This document shows positions 17,058 through 26,265 of a stretch of 64,000 bases of DNA, piece after piece (the stretch's first letter is position 1; each line of letters begins with the position of its first letter). This DNA is from Castellaniella sp. (GTDB lineage Bacteria; Pseudomonadota; Gammaproteobacteria; Burkholderiales; Burkholderiaceae_B): the NCBI RefSeq assembly GCF_004321985.1, contig NZ_SCQN01000011.1, positions 62,001-126,000 on the forward strand, read 5' to 3'. The position numbers and the translations under genes were made by a program. The notes under the pieces were generated by a model. It did not search any database. It was not told the origin of the DNA and saw nothing but the letters and a program-made list of their open reading frames with translations.

Positions 17058-17822
17058 TCAGTACATGTGCTGGCCGCCATTCATGGCCAGGTTGCTGCCT
17101 GTCATGAACGCGGCCAGGTCGCCGCAGACGAAGGCTACCAGCGCGCCAATCTCTTCCGGACGGCCCAAGCGGCCGACCGGAATCTGGGAGATGATCTGGC
17201 TCTCGAGCACGTCGCGGGGGACGGAGGCGACCATGGGCGTGTCCATGTAGCCGGGAGAGATCGTGTTGACGGTGATGCCCTTGCGCGCCAGCTCCAGGGC
17301 CAGCGACTTGGTGAATCCGTGGATGCCGGCCTTGGCTGCGGCGTAGTTGGTCTGGCCGAACTGGCCCTTGCTTCCATTGATCGAAGCGATGTTCACGATG
17401 CGGCCCCAACCGGCTTCAATCATGTCATCGACGAAGGGGTGGGTGACATTGAACATGGAGTCCAGATTGGTGCGCAGCACACTGTCCCAGCCCGACTTTC
17501 GCATCTTTCGGAAGGTGCTGTCGCGGGTGATGCCGGCGTTGTTCACCAGAATGTCCACCCGGTGGCTGTCGGCCCGAATGCGTTCGGCCATGGCCAGGCA
17601 AGCGGCTTCGTCGGCAACATCGGTGCCGTAGGCCTGGAAGTGATAGCCCTCGGCGGCCTGTTGGCTGAGCCACGCCTGGACGTGGTCGTTGCCCGGCGAG
17701 TGCGTCACCAATACGGTGTGGCCTTGCGCGTGCAGGGCACGGGCAATGGCTTGTCCCAGGCCGCCGGTGCCACCGGTGACGAGTGCAGTGTGGGATGTGG
17801 AAGTGGAGACGAGAGTAGACAT
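17058..17822 (-). CDS. phaB: Acetoacetyl-CoA reductase (first copy)
   Basis: NADPH-dependent short-chain dehydrogenase that makes (R)-3-hydroxybutyryl-CoA for PHA synthesis, 254 aa. Visible are the nucleotide-binding TGGTGGLGQAIA, the LVNNAGITRDSTFRKM segment typical of PhaB, the catalytic Ser in NIASINGSKGQFGQ and the YxxxK site in NYAAAKAG. The closing NGGQHMY matches PhaB C-termini. It lies between the ABC-2 permease (25-bp gap) and the DevB-like gene (20-bp gap) in the same direction. That is an unusual place for a PHA gene. A second phaB is present at 35144. Confidence 0.87.
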   Translation of the reverse strand: MSTLVSTSTSHTALVTGGTGGLGQAIARALHAQGHTVLVTHSPGNDHVQAWLSQQAAEGYHFQAYGTDVADEAACLAMAERIRADSHRVDILVNNAGITRDSTFRKMRKSGWDSVLRTNLDSMFNVTHPFVDDMIEAGWGRIVNIASINGSKGQFGQTNYAAAKAGIHGFTKSLALELARKGITVNTISPGYMDTPMVASVPRDVLESQIISQIPVGRLGRPEEIGALVAFVCGDLAAFMTGSNLAMNGGQHMY

Positions 17823-17847
17823 GAGGAACTCCTGCGGTGTGGACCCT

Positions 17848-18981
17848 TCAGGCCATGCTGCCGATCGTGGACCGAAAGCGGCGCAGCGACAAGTGGAACA
17901 TGAGGGAACCGATGATCAGCAGAGCCAGGAACGAGGGCCAGACCACGTCCAGGCCCGCGCCCCGGTACAGAATGGCCTGCCCCAGTTCGACGAAATGGGT
18001 GGTGGGCGCGGCCAGCATCAGATCCCGGGCCAGCAGGGGCATGCTTTCGCGCGGCGTCGTTCCGCCCGAGAGCATCTCCATGGGCAGCAGGATCAGGATC
18101 ATCAGCATGCCGAATTGCGGCATGTTGCGCGCCAGCGTGGCCAGCCAGATGCCCATGGCGGTCATGGCAAACAGGTGCAGGGCCGCGCCGGCGAAGAACA
18201 GCGGCAGGGATCCTTCGATCGGCACGCCCAGCAGTCCGCGGACGACGCCGTTGAGCGACAGGGCGGCTGCGGCCAGCACCACGAGGCTCATGGACCAGAC
18301 CTTGGAGAGCATGATCTGGGTTGGTGTGACGGGCATGACCAGCAGGTGTTCGATGGTGCCATGTTCCCGTTCGCGGATCAGGGCGGCTCCCGTCAGGATC
18401 AGGGACAGCATGGTGATCTGGTTGATGATCTCCATCAGGCCGCCGAACCAGGATTTTTCCAGGGCCGGGTTGAACCGCGCGCGCAGGGCCAGGCCCGCGG
18501 ACGGGCTGGCGGTCTGGCTGCGCCCGCGCATGAAGTCCGCGATCTCGCCCTGAATGATCTGTTGGATATTGCCGTTGCCGGTGAAGGCCTGGCTCATGCG
18601 GGTGGCGTCGACGTTGATCTGGATTTCAGTCGGGCGTCCGGCCAGCATGTCGCGCTGGAAATCGGGCGGAATGTTCAGCACGAAGGCGTAGCGGCCGATG
18701 TCCATCCCCGGATCCACCTGTTCGTGGCTGATCATGGCCGGCGTAATGAACTGGGGTGGATAGAACGCCGCCGTGATCCGCTGGGATAGGGGAGAATGGT
18801 CCTCGTCCACGATGGCGATGGAGACATGATGCAGGGTTTCGGGCACGGCCGTGGCGGCGGTGTAGACCGACACCGTGAAGGAAAAGAGGATCAGCACCAG
18901 CATGACGGGATCGCGCCACAGGCTCCAGAGCTCCTTGATGCCCAGGCGCCAGATCGTTCCGTAGGCGGGATGCTTTTTCAT
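17848..18981 (-). CDS. ABC-2 type permease, YhhJ-like
   Basis: 377-aa membrane subunit of an ABC-2 exporter. It has one N-terminal helix (VMLVLILFSFTVSVYTA), a large periplasmic domain with IAIVDEDHSPLS and YAFVLNIPPDFQRDM, and five or six C-terminal helices. The cytoplasmic-loop motif EREHGTIEHLLVMPVTP is characteristic of the YhhJ/YbhS/YbhR group. It starts one base after the stop of rbbA, as yhhJ follows rbbA in E. coli. It would pair with the membrane half of RbbA and the HlyD adaptor upstream. Its substrate is unknown. Confidence 0.85.
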   Translation of the reverse strand: MKKHPAYGTIWRLGIKELWSLWRDPVMLVLILFSFTVSVYTAATAVPETLHHVSIAIVDEDHSPLSQRITAAFYPPQFITPAMISHEQVDPGMDIGRYAFVLNIPPDFQRDMLAGRPTEIQINVDATRMSQAFTGNGNIQQIIQGEIADFMRGRSQTASPSAGLALRARFNPALEKSWFGGLMEIINQITMLSLILTGAALIREREHGTIEHLLVMPVTPTQIMLSKVWSMSLVVLAAAALSLNGVVRGLLGVPIEGSLPLFFAGAALHLFAMTAMGIWLATLARNMPQFGMLMILILLPMEMLSGGTTPRESMPLLARDLMLAAPTTHFVELGQAILYRGAGLDVVWPSFLALLIIGSLMFHLSLRRFRSTIGSMA

Positions 18982-18982
18982 A

Positions 18983-21775
18983 TCAGCGGTCCTGCTTGCG
19001 AAGAAGCGCGATGGCCGTCCCCAGGATCAGCGGGATCGACAACATCAGGGGCTGGATCGAAGGCCAGAGGTCGTGGAGTTCCAGCGCCTTGTTGAAGATG
19101 CCGCGGCTGATGGTGAACATGTGGGCGGCCGGGTAGGTCTGGCCGATGAGCAGGCCCACGCCTTCCATGGAGCTGACCGGATCCAGCAGGCCCGAGAACT
19201 GAATGGCGGGAATCAGGGTGGCCATCATCGTGAAGAACATGGCAGCGATCTGGCTGCGTGTCATGGCCGACGTCAGCAGGCCCAGGCCGGTGGAGGCGAT
19301 GCAGTAGACGAAGCCGGCCAGGGCCAGGGTGGCGAGGCTGCCTTTGATCGGAACGCCGAAGACCGTGACCGACAGCAGGCACATGGCTGCGAAGTTCAGC
19401 AAGGCCAGCCCGATATAGGGGATCTGCTTGCCCAGCAGGAATTCCGTCCGTGTCACCGGGGTGACATACAGATTGATGATCGAGCCGATTTCCTTTTCGC
19501 GCACCACGGCCAGCGCGGTGAGCATGGCCGGCAGCATCATCAGCAGGAGCGGGATGACGACCGGCACCATGGCGGGCAGGCTGCGCACGTCCGGGTTGTA
19601 GCGGAAACGGGTCTGCAGATCGACCGGCGAGGCGGCTGCCACGCCCAGGCGTTCCCGGACCTGCTGCGCCAGCCATTGCTGGTGCATGCCCTGAACGTAA
19701 CCCCTGACGGTTTCCGCCCGCTGAGGCATGGCCCCGTCGATCCAGGCGCCGATCTCGGGCGTGCGGCCGTGCAGCAGGTCGCGTCCGAAGCCGGGAGGAA
19801 TCTCGATGGCCAGGGACAGTTCGCCGCTGCGCATGCGCCGGTCCATGTCGGAATCGTCGACGATGGGGGGATGCTCGACAAAGTAGCGTGAGCCTGACAG
19901 ATTCAGTGCGTAGGCGCGGCTGATGGTGCTCTGGTCCCGATCCAGCACCGCAAAACTCAGGCTCTCCACGTCCAGGCTGATGCCGAAACCGATGACGAAC
20001 ATCAGCACCAGGGATCCCATCAGGGCCAGCGTGCCGCGCACCGGATCGCGCCGCAGTTCCATGGATTCGCGCCGCATGGTGCTGAACAGCCGGGCGGGGC
20101 TGAAGGACGGAATGCGTGGCGCCCCCGCTGCCGGGCCGCCGGTGGCCGGGGCAGCGGGGACGATGGGTTCCGCGCTCGGACCGGGCGGCGCCACAGGAGC
20201 TTCGCCGCTAGCTTCCAGCAGGTAGCCGATGAAGGCTTCTTCCAGTGACCCGGCGCCGCGCTTGCGCACCAGTTCGGCGGGCCGGTCGCTGTCGAGCACG
20301 CGTCCCGCGTGCATCATGGACATGCGATCGCAGCGTTCGGCCTCGTTCATGAAATGGGTGGAAATGAAGATCGTGACCCGGTCGCGGCGCGACAGCGTGA
20401 TCAGCAGCCGCCAGAAATCGTCGCGGGCGATGGGGTCCACGCCCGAAGTCGGTTCATCCAGGATCAGCAGCTCGGGCTCGTGCACCATGGCCACGGCCAG
20501 CGACAGTCGCTGGCGGATCCCCAGCGGCAGACTGCCGGGCAAGGTGTCCAGCGCCTCGCTCAGGCCGAAGCGCTCCACCATGGTCCGGACGCGCTCGTCG
20601 ATGCGCTCCGGAGCGACGTGGAACAGGCGGGCGTGCAGAAACAGGTTCTGGCGCACCGTCAGCTCGCCGTAGAGGGAGAAGGACTGCGACATGTATCCGA
20701 CCCGGCTGCGCACGTCCAGGTCGTCGGGGTCGATCTCACGGCCAAACAGCCAGGCGCGGCCCTCGCTGGCGGGCAGCAGCCCGGTCAGCATCTTCATGGT
20801 GGTTGATTTGCCGCAGCCGTTGGATCCCAGAAAACCGAAGATCTCGCCGCGACGGATGCGCAGGCTGACGTGGTCGACGGCCACGAAGTCGCCAAACCGC
20901 ATGGTCAGGTCGCGGGCCTCGATGGCGATATCTTCCTCGCCGTCCGCGGGCAGCGGCGGGATCTCCACAGGGGTATAGCCTTCGCGCCGCGCGGCTGGCA
21001 GCAAGTGGATGAAGGAAGCCTCCAGCGAGGCCTGGCCAGTGACCTGGAGCATTTCGGCCGGCGTTCCGGTGGCCAGGATGCGGCCTTCGTCCATGGCAGC
21101 CAGCCAGTCGAAGCGCAGGGCCTCGTCCATGTAGGCGGTGGCGACGATGACGCTCATGGCGCCCGATTGACGCGGCGCGCCGCCGGTTGCGCGTCCGGGA
21201 TGACCGGCGCGGATGCGAGCGATCAGGTCCCAGAACTGGGCGCGGGCCAGCGGGTCCACGCCGGTCGTCGGCTCGTCCAGAATCAGGAAATCCGGGTCAT
21301 GGATCAGGGCGCAGCACAGGCTCAGCTTCTGCCTCATGCCGCCCGACAACTTGCCTGCGGGACGGGACAGGAACGGGTGCAGGCCGGTGCTGCGGGTCAG
21401 GTCATCGATGCGCCGGCGCCGCTCGGCGGCGTCGTGACCGAACAGGCGGGCGAAGAACTGCAGGTTTTCCTCGACCGAGAGCGTCGGGTAGAGGTTCTTC
21501 CCTAGCCCCTGGGGCATGTAGGCGATGCGCGGGCAGGTCCGCTTGCGGTGGCCCCCTGTCGCCATGTCGCCGCCCAGAACCTCGACCTGGCCTTCCTGGA
21601 TGGCGCGGGCTCCGGCCAGGATCGACAGCAGGGTGGATTTGCCCACGCCGTCCGGGCCGATCAGGCCGATCATCTGGCCGGACGGAACGTCGAAGTCGAT
21701 GTGTTCCAGCGCGCAAGTCTTGCCGTAGCGGTGACTCAGTCCCCGGATCCGGGCCGCGAGAACGTCCTGCGTCAT
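18983..21775 (-). CDS. rbbA: RbbA-type double-ATPase/ABC-2 permease fusion
   Basis: 930 aa: two ABC ATPase domains fused to an ABC-2 membrane domain. The first ATPase has GPDGVGKST (residues 40-48), LSGGMRQK and [12 protein letters not shown]. The second has GSNGCGKST (about 315-323) and [12 protein letters not shown], but its signature reads LPLGIRQR rather than LSGGxxR. From about residue 560 there is an N-terminal helix, a periplasmic domain and a helical core with [21 protein letters not shown]. coli RbbA was described as ribosome-associated, but its genomic partners (HlyD, ABC-2 permease) point to export, as here. It lies 4 bp after the HlyD gene and 1 bp before the ABC-2 permease. Confidence 0.87.
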   Translation of the reverse strand: MTQDVLAARIRGLSHRYGKTCALEHIDFDVPSGQMIGLIGPDGVGKSTLLSILAGARAIQEGQVEVLGGDMATGGHRKRTCPRIAYMPQGLGKNLYPTLSVEENLQFFARLFGHDAAERRRRIDDLTRSTGLHPFLSRPAGKLSGGMRQKLSLCCALIHDPDFLILDEPTTGVDPLARAQFWDLIARIRAGHPGRATGGAPRQSGAMSVIVATAYMDEALRFDWLAAMDEGRILATGTPAEMLQVTGQASLEASFIHLLPAARREGYTPVEIPPLPADGEEDIAIEARDLTMRFGDFVAVDHVSLRIRRGEIFGFLGSNGCGKSTTMKMLTGLLPASEGRAWLFGREIDPDDLDVRSRVGYMSQSFSLYGELTVRQNLFLHARLFHVAPERIDERVRTMVERFGLSEALDTLPGSLPLGIRQRLSLAVAMVHEPELLILDEPTSGVDPIARDDFWRLLITLSRRDRVTIFISTHFMNEAERCDRMSMMHAGRVLDSDRPAELVRKRGAGSLEEAFIGYLLEASGEAPVAPPGPSAEPIVPAAPATGGPAAGAPRIPSFSPARLFSTMRRESMELRRDPVRGTLALMGSLVLMFVIGFGISLDVESLSFAVLDRDQSTISRAYALNLSGSRYFVEHPPIVDDSDMDRRMRSGELSLAIEIPPGFGRDLLHGRTPEIGAWIDGAMPQRAETVRGYVQGMHQQWLAQQVRERLGVAAASPVDLQTRFRYNPDVRSLPAMVPVVIPLLLMMLPAMLTALAVVREKEIGSIINLYVTPVTRTEFLLGKQIPYIGLALLNFAAMCLLSVTVFGVPIKGSLATLALAGFVYCIASTGLGLLTSAMTRSQIAAMFFTMMATLIPAIQFSGLLDPVSSMEGVGLLIGQTYPAAHMFTISRGIFNKALELHDLWPSIQPLMLSIPLILGTAIALLRKQDR

Positions 21776-21779
21776 GGGC

Positions 21780-22856
21780 TTATCCAGGCAGGTGGATGGT
21801 CAGGGACGCCGGCCAGGGCTGCGTGGCGTCGGTGCGGACCCAGGCGACGCCGGGCAGGCCGGTCTTGACCTGCTCCAGATGCTTCTGCAGCAGATCCCGG
21901 GGAATGCGCGCCTTGATGCGGAACATGAGCTTCTGGCGCTCGCTGGCCGTTTCCACGGTCTTGGGGGTGAACTGGGCCTGACTGGCGACGAAGGCGACTT
22001 CGGCGGGGATCACGTATTCCGGGGCCGCGTCCAGCACGATGCGGACTTCGCTGCCCAGGGCGAGCCGGCCGGCGATGGCCTCGGGCATGAAGAAGGTCAT
22101 GGTGACATCGGACAGATCCAGCATGTTGAGCACGCGGCCGCCGGCGCTGAGCACTTCGCCGGGCTGGGCGATGCGTAGCTGAATGCGTCCGTCGCGCGGA
22201 GCCTTGAGGCGGCTGTCCTCCAGATCGGCCTGAATACGCGCCGTCGTGGCCGCCGCCGCCGTTACGGCCGATTCCGCGCCGATCTGATCGGCCCTGGCCG
22301 CCGCCACGCCCGCCTGAGCCGACAGCACTTGCGCCCTCGCGGCGGTGAGGCCGGCCTCGGCGCTTCGCAGCCGGGCCTGATCGTCGTCCAGTTCCTGCTG
22401 CGAAGCGGCACCCTGCCGGGCTAGCGTGCTGGATCGATTCAAGCGCTGCCGGGCGGCGAACAGATCGCTTTCGCGCTGCTTGACGACAGCCTGCGCCGTG
22501 GTGACGTCGCTTTCGCGCAGGGCGACCTGAGCCTGAGCGGCGGCGACCGCATGGCTGGCCTGGTGCTGGCGGGCCGCCGCTTCTTCGATCTGGGCCTGCA
22601 GTGAATCCGGGTTCATCAGGGCCAGGATCTGGCCGGCCCGGACGAAATCGCCCTCGTCGACCAGGATGCGGTCGATCCGGCCGGGCAGCCTGGTGGCAAT
22701 GTCGATTTCGGTGGCCTCGATGCGGCCGTTGCCTCGCATGAAGCCGGGGCCGGGACCGCTGTCCTGGGACCAGCGCCAGGCGCCGTAGGCACCGATCGCC
22801 AGCGCGGCAGCCAGCACCAGCGGGAGGGATCTCTTGAGCTTTTCGGACAGGATCAT
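21780..22856 (-). CDS. HlyD-family periplasmic adaptor (RbbA partner)
   Basis: 358-aa membrane-fusion protein. It has an N-terminal anchor ([19 protein letters not shown]) and a lipoyl half, [31 protein letters not shown] long alanine/glutamine-rich coiled coil covers about 85-210, followed by the returning half [19 protein letters not shown] and a beta-barrel. It resembles YhiI/YbhG, the adaptor usually encoded with RbbA/YhhJ-type transporters. The gene lies 5 bp after the outer-membrane-factor gene and 4 bp before rbbA, giving a complete outer-membrane factor/adaptor/ABC exporter set. Confidence 0.87.
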   Translation of the reverse strand: MILSEKLKRSLPLVLAAALAIGAYGAWRWSQDSGPGPGFMRGNGRIEATEIDIATRLPGRIDRILVDEGDFVRAGQILALMNPDSLQAQIEEAAARQHQASHAVAAAQAQVALRESDVTTAQAVVKQRESDLFAARQRLNRSSTLARQGAASQQELDDDQARLRSAEAGLTAARAQVLSAQAGVAAARADQIGAESAVTAAAATTARIQADLEDSRLKAPRDGRIQLRIAQPGEVLSAGGRVLNMLDLSDVTMTFFMPEAIAGRLALGSEVRIVLDAAPEYVIPAEVAFVASQAQFTPKTVETASERQKLMFRIKARIPRDLLQKHLEQVKTGLPGVAWVRTDATQPWPASLTIHLPG

Positions 22857-22861
22857 GTCGA

Positions 22862-24364
22862 TCAGAGGGCGGGAGAGGTTGGAGGGGCGGGCCCGGCGCC
22901 GCCGCCCAGGGTGGCGTACAGGGCCACCTGGCTCGATAGCCAGGCGCGCCGGACTTGAACCAGCTGCTGCTGAGCCGTCAGCAGATCGCGCCGGGCGTCC
23001 AGGACTTCCAGGTAGGGCGCGGCGCCGCTGTCGTAGCGCAGTTGGGCCAGATCGGCCCGCGCGGCCTGGGTCTGGGCCATGCGGGCCTGGATGTCCAGTT
23101 GTCTGGCCAGGCCCTGGCGCGCGGAGAGGGCATCGGCCACCTCGTGGAAGGCGGTCTGGATGCTTTTTTCGTAGGTCGCCACCGCCATGTCGCGCCGGAC
23201 CTCGGCCACGTCCAGGGTGGCCCGCAGGCGGCCTGCCGTGAAGATCGGGAGTTCGATGACCGGCGCGAACGTCCAGGCCTGGCTTCCGCCGCCGAACAGG
23301 CCGTCGAGCTCGGCGCTTGCCGAGCCGGCGCTCGACGTCAGGGCGATGCGCGGCAGGAAAGCGGCACGCGCGGCGCCGATCCGGGCGTGGGCCGACCGCA
23401 GCTGGTATTCGGCGGCCCGGATATCCGGCCGGGACAGCAGGACCTCAGATGGTAGGCCCGGCTCGAGCCGGGTCAGCCGCATGGATTCCAGACCGATGCC
23501 CGCCACCCGCGCGATGTCTGCGTCCGCGACGCCCGTCAGTAGCGTCAGCGCGTGCGCGGCGGCGGCCCGTTCCTGTTGCAGCTGAGCCTGCAGGGATTCG
23601 GCCTGGATCAGCAGGGTGCGCACCTGTGTCAGTTCCAGTTCCGAGGCGGACCCTGCGCCCTTGCGCTGCCGGAAGATTTCCAGGGACTGCCGGCGGTTGC
23701 GCACGGCTTCGTCTGCCAGAAAGGCGCGCTGGTCCAGCTCCCGCAGAACCAGCACCGAGTCGGCCACTTGGCGCACCAGCGCCACCCGGACGGCCTGGCG
23801 GGCTGCGTCCGTCGCCAGCCAGTCGTCCAGCGCGGCGTCATTCAGATTGCGGATCCGGCCCCAGAGGTCGATCTCCCAATGAGTCAGGCCGATGCCGGCC
23901 TGGCTACGGGACTGGATCTGTGGCTGGCCCGTAAGGTTGAGGTCGCCGGGCACGCGGCTGCGTTCGATGCCACCCTGGGCGCTGATTGATGGCGATAGGT
24001 CGGCCCGCTGAATCCGATGGGCGGCTTCGGCCTCGCGTACGCGCAGTTCGGCCAGCCTCAGGTCCCGATTGTGCTCCAGGGCCAGGCCGATCAGCCGGCG
24101 CATGTCGCCGTCCTGGAAATAATTCGCCCAATCCAAATCCCGTAAAGCGCGCGCGGCGGCGGGCGCGGTTTCGGCGTCGTCGGGCCAGGCGCCGGCGATC
24201 GGAGGAGGCGGGAGCCGGGTCGCGGGCGCCAGGTTGACGCAGGCCGACAGGGTCAGCACGAGGGCAGCGCTCAGGATGCGGGCGAGCAGCCGACCATGCC
24301 GGCGGTCGGCTGCTCGCCCGCGCGTGCCGCGCCGGATTTCGCGAGACAGGGTTTGCCTGGGCAT
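22862..24364 (-). CDS. TolC/NodT-family outer-membrane efflux lipoprotein
   Basis: 500-aa outer-membrane channel subunit. A long basic leader precedes a hydrophobic stretch ending in the lipobox LTLSA-C (Cys about 42). Two OEP repeats follow, marked by LRLAELRVREAEAAHRIQRADLSP, GLTHWEIDLWGRIRN and RPDIRAAEYQLRSAHARIGAARAAFLPRI. It matches the NodT/OprM lipoprotein subgroup. It begins 3 bp after the phaC stop, which suggests coupled translation. Either HlyD adaptor of this run could dock on it. The leader before the lipobox is longer than normal, so the true start may be internal. Confidence 0.85.
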   Translation of the reverse strand: MPRQTLSREIRRGTRGRAADRRHGRLLARILSAALVLTLSACVNLAPATRLPPPPIAGAWPDDAETAPAAARALRDLDWANYFQDGDMRRLIGLALEHNRDLRLAELRVREAEAAHRIQRADLSPSISAQGGIERSRVPGDLNLTGQPQIQSRSQAGIGLTHWEIDLWGRIRNLNDAALDDWLATDAARQAVRVALVRQVADSVLVLRELDQRAFLADEAVRNRRQSLEIFRQRKGAGSASELELTQVRTLLIQAESLQAQLQQERAAAAHALTLLTGVADADIARVAGIGLESMRLTRLEPGLPSEVLLSRPDIRAAEYQLRSAHARIGAARAAFLPRIALTSSAGSASAELDGLFGGGSQAWTFAPVIELPIFTAGRLRATLDVAEVRRDMAVATYEKSIQTAFHEVADALSARQGLARQLDIQARMAQTQAARADLAQLRYDSGAAPYLEVLDARRDLLTAQQQLVQVRRAWLSSQVALYATLGGGAGPAPPTSPAL

Positions 24365-24367
24365 GGA

Positions 24368-26122
24368 TCAGGTCTCGAGTACATAGCGCCCGGGGGCATC
24401 CTCCAGGGCCTTGCGGCCGGGGCGCCCCAGGGGCGGCGGGGCCTCGGACGGGCCCGAGCGGTCGGCCAGCCACTGTGACCAGGCGGTCCACCAGGATCCA
24501 TCGTGGACGGGGGTCGACGCCATCCATTCGTCGGGCGACAGGGAAGGGTCGCCGGGTTGGCGGACGCGGATACGGTACTGGCGTCGAGGATGGCCGGGCT
24601 CGTTGACGATGCCGGCGTTGTGGCCGCCACTGGTCAGCACGAAGCTCAGTTCGCCCGGGAAGAACTGGTGCAGCTTGTAGACTGAACGCCACGGGGCGAC
24701 GTGGTCGGTGACCGTGCCCACGGCGAAGACCGGCAGGCGGATGTCGCTGATCGACACGGGTCGCCCGTCCACCGGGTAGCGTCCGGCGCTCAGGTCGTTG
24801 TCCAGGTAAAGGCGCCGCAGATACTGCGAGTGCATGCGAGCGGGCATTCGGGTGGTGTCGGCGTTCCAGGCCATCAGGTCGTTGATGGGGCGCCGTTCTC
24901 CCAGCAAATATTCGTGGATGGCGCGCGACCAGAGCAGGTCGTAGGACCGCAGCATCTGGAAGGCACCCGCCATCTGGTCGGCACTGAAGTAGCCCCGGCG
25001 CCGCATCTGGGCTTCGAGCATGTGGACCTGGGCGTCGTCGATGAACAGCCCGATCTCGCCCGGCTCGCTGAAATCGATCTGGGTCGTGAACAGGCTGATG
25101 CTGGCAAGCCGCTGGTCGCCGTTGCGCGCCATGGCGGCGGCCGCGATTGACAGTAGCGTGCCGCCCAGGCAGTAGCCGGTGGCATGAACGCGGCGTTCGG
25201 GTTGGATGCGTCCGATAGTGTCCAGGGCGGCAAAGAATCCGTTGCGTAGGTAGTCGTCCATACCCAACTCGGCATCTTGGTCAGTGGGGTTCTTCCAGGA
25301 GATGCAGTAGACGGTGTAGCCCTGATCGATCAGGAACCGGACCAGGGAATTGTGGGGCGACAGGTCCAAAATGTAGTATTTCATGATCCAGGCTGGCACG
25401 AGTAGGATTGGCTCCCGCCTCACGGTCGGCGTGGTCGGGGCGTACTGGATCAGTTCCATCAGCCTGTTGCGCAGGACGACCTTGCCTGGTGTAGTGGCTA
25501 CGTCGTGTCCCACGCGGAATCTGTCCGCCCCCGCGACTGGCATCTTGGCCTGGCGCCGGACGACGTCTTCCAGCAGGTAGCCGCCGCCGCGCAGCAGGTT
25601 CATTCCGCTTTCCGTTATCGTCCGGTCGATGGCGACCGGATTCGTCCAGAGTTGGTTGCCCGGGGACATCATGTCCAACCACTGGCGCGCCCAGAACGAG
25701 ATCTGCCGCATGTGGCGCGGATCGGTGCCGGGCAGGTCGGACGTAGCTTCCTCCCACCAGGCCTGGCTTAGCAGGAACCCTTGGCTCAGCAGGTTGTAGG
25801 GCCAGCGGCACCAGGCCGGGTCAGTGAAGCGGCGATCAGTCTCGGGTGGCGTGATGCAGGCTTGGGCCGGATCGCCGGCAGCCTTCAGACAGTCGTACAG
25901 GTAGCGTGCGAGTTCGCGCTGATGGCTGGTGGCCAGACGCAGCAGTTCGGTTCGTTTTCCCGGCGAGGCCGCCAAGTGCATGGCCCAGTCCAGCCAGGCC
26001 AGGCTGAGCGAGGTGGGCGAGATCGACCCGAAGGCGCGTGCCTGGTTGGCGTGGAAATATTCGTCGGTGGCCCGGGCTGCGGCCTGGTGATCTACGGCAC
26101 GGCGGTTCGAGGATGGTGGCAT
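24368..26122 (-). CDS. phaC: Poly(3-hydroxyalkanoate) synthase (first copy)
   Basis: Polymerises (R)-3-hydroxyacyl-CoA into PHA granules, 584 aa, class I size. The lipase-like box is GYCLGG with the nucleophile at about Cys318. The Asp site is VTDHVAPW and the His site TSGGHNAG. The N-terminal PhaC_N region includes FWARQWLDMMSPGN. I start at ATG 26122 (MPPSSNRR) because AAGGAG lies 7 nt upstream; the track start at 26140 lacks this. It heads the nine-gene minus-strand run. Upstream are a 22-bp palindrome and a perfect FNR-type box. The tail ends RYVLET, as in other synthases (here also RYVTIKAD in the second copy). The usual phaA thiolase is absent. Confidence 0.9.
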   Translation of the reverse strand: MPPSSNRRAVDHQAAARATDEYFHANQARAFGSISPTSLSLAWLDWAMHLAASPGKRTELLRLATSHQRELARYLYDCLKAAGDPAQACITPPETDRRFTDPAWCRWPYNLLSQGFLLSQAWWEEATSDLPGTDPRHMRQISFWARQWLDMMSPGNQLWTNPVAIDRTITESGMNLLRGGGYLLEDVVRRQAKMPVAGADRFRVGHDVATTPGKVVLRNRLMELIQYAPTTPTVRREPILLVPAWIMKYYILDLSPHNSLVRFLIDQGYTVYCISWKNPTDQDAELGMDDYLRNGFFAALDTIGRIQPERRVHATGYCLGGTLLSIAAAAMARNGDQRLASISLFTTQIDFSEPGEIGLFIDDAQVHMLEAQMRRRGYFSADQMAGAFQMLRSYDLLWSRAIHEYLLGERRPINDLMAWNADTTRMPARMHSQYLRRLYLDNDLSAGRYPVDGRPVSISDIRLPVFAVGTVTDHVAPWRSVYKLHQFFPGELSFVLTSGGHNAGIVNEPGHPRRQYRIRVRQPGDPSLSPDEWMASTPVHDGSWWTAWSQWLADRSGPSEAPPPLGRPGRKALEDAPGRYVLET

Positions 26123-26133
26123 GACGATTCTCC

Positions 26134-26155
26134 TTATCAACTTTTTAGTTGATAA
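26134..26155. promoter_or_regulatory. 22-bp perfect palindrome before phaC
   Basis: Arms TTATCAACT and AGTTGATAA are exactly complementary, with TTTT between them. It touches the Shine-Dalgarno sequence of phaC (AAGGAG, 26135-26130 on the minus strand). On the minus strand its centre contains TAAAAA (26147-26142), a fair -10 box correctly spaced from the FNR-type site. It could be a repressor operator over the promoter, or an RNA hairpin if transcription starts further upstream. Confidence 0.6.
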
Positions 26156-26169
26156 CCGACAAGCGGGTT

Positions 26170-26183
26170 TTGATCCCGATCAA
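26170..26183. promoter_or_regulatory. FNR/ANR-type box TTGAT-CCCG-ATCAA
   Basis: A perfect match to the FNR/ANR/DNR consensus TTGAT-N4-ATCAA, centred 54-55 bp upstream of the phaC ATG. With the usual class II position (-41.5), transcription would begin near 26135, with TAAAAA at -12 to -7. The only gene it can serve is phaC and its followers, because tex upstream reads in the same direction and ends at 26266. This predicts low-oxygen activation of the operon. A start at 26135 would leave only a 13-nt leader. Confidence 0.65.
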
Positions 26184-26265
26184 TCGCCCCGCCAAGCCCT
26201 CCATTCGGAATCAATCACCACGTCGAAAACGCCATCCTCCCCCTGATGCTGTTTCGAGCTCAGCC

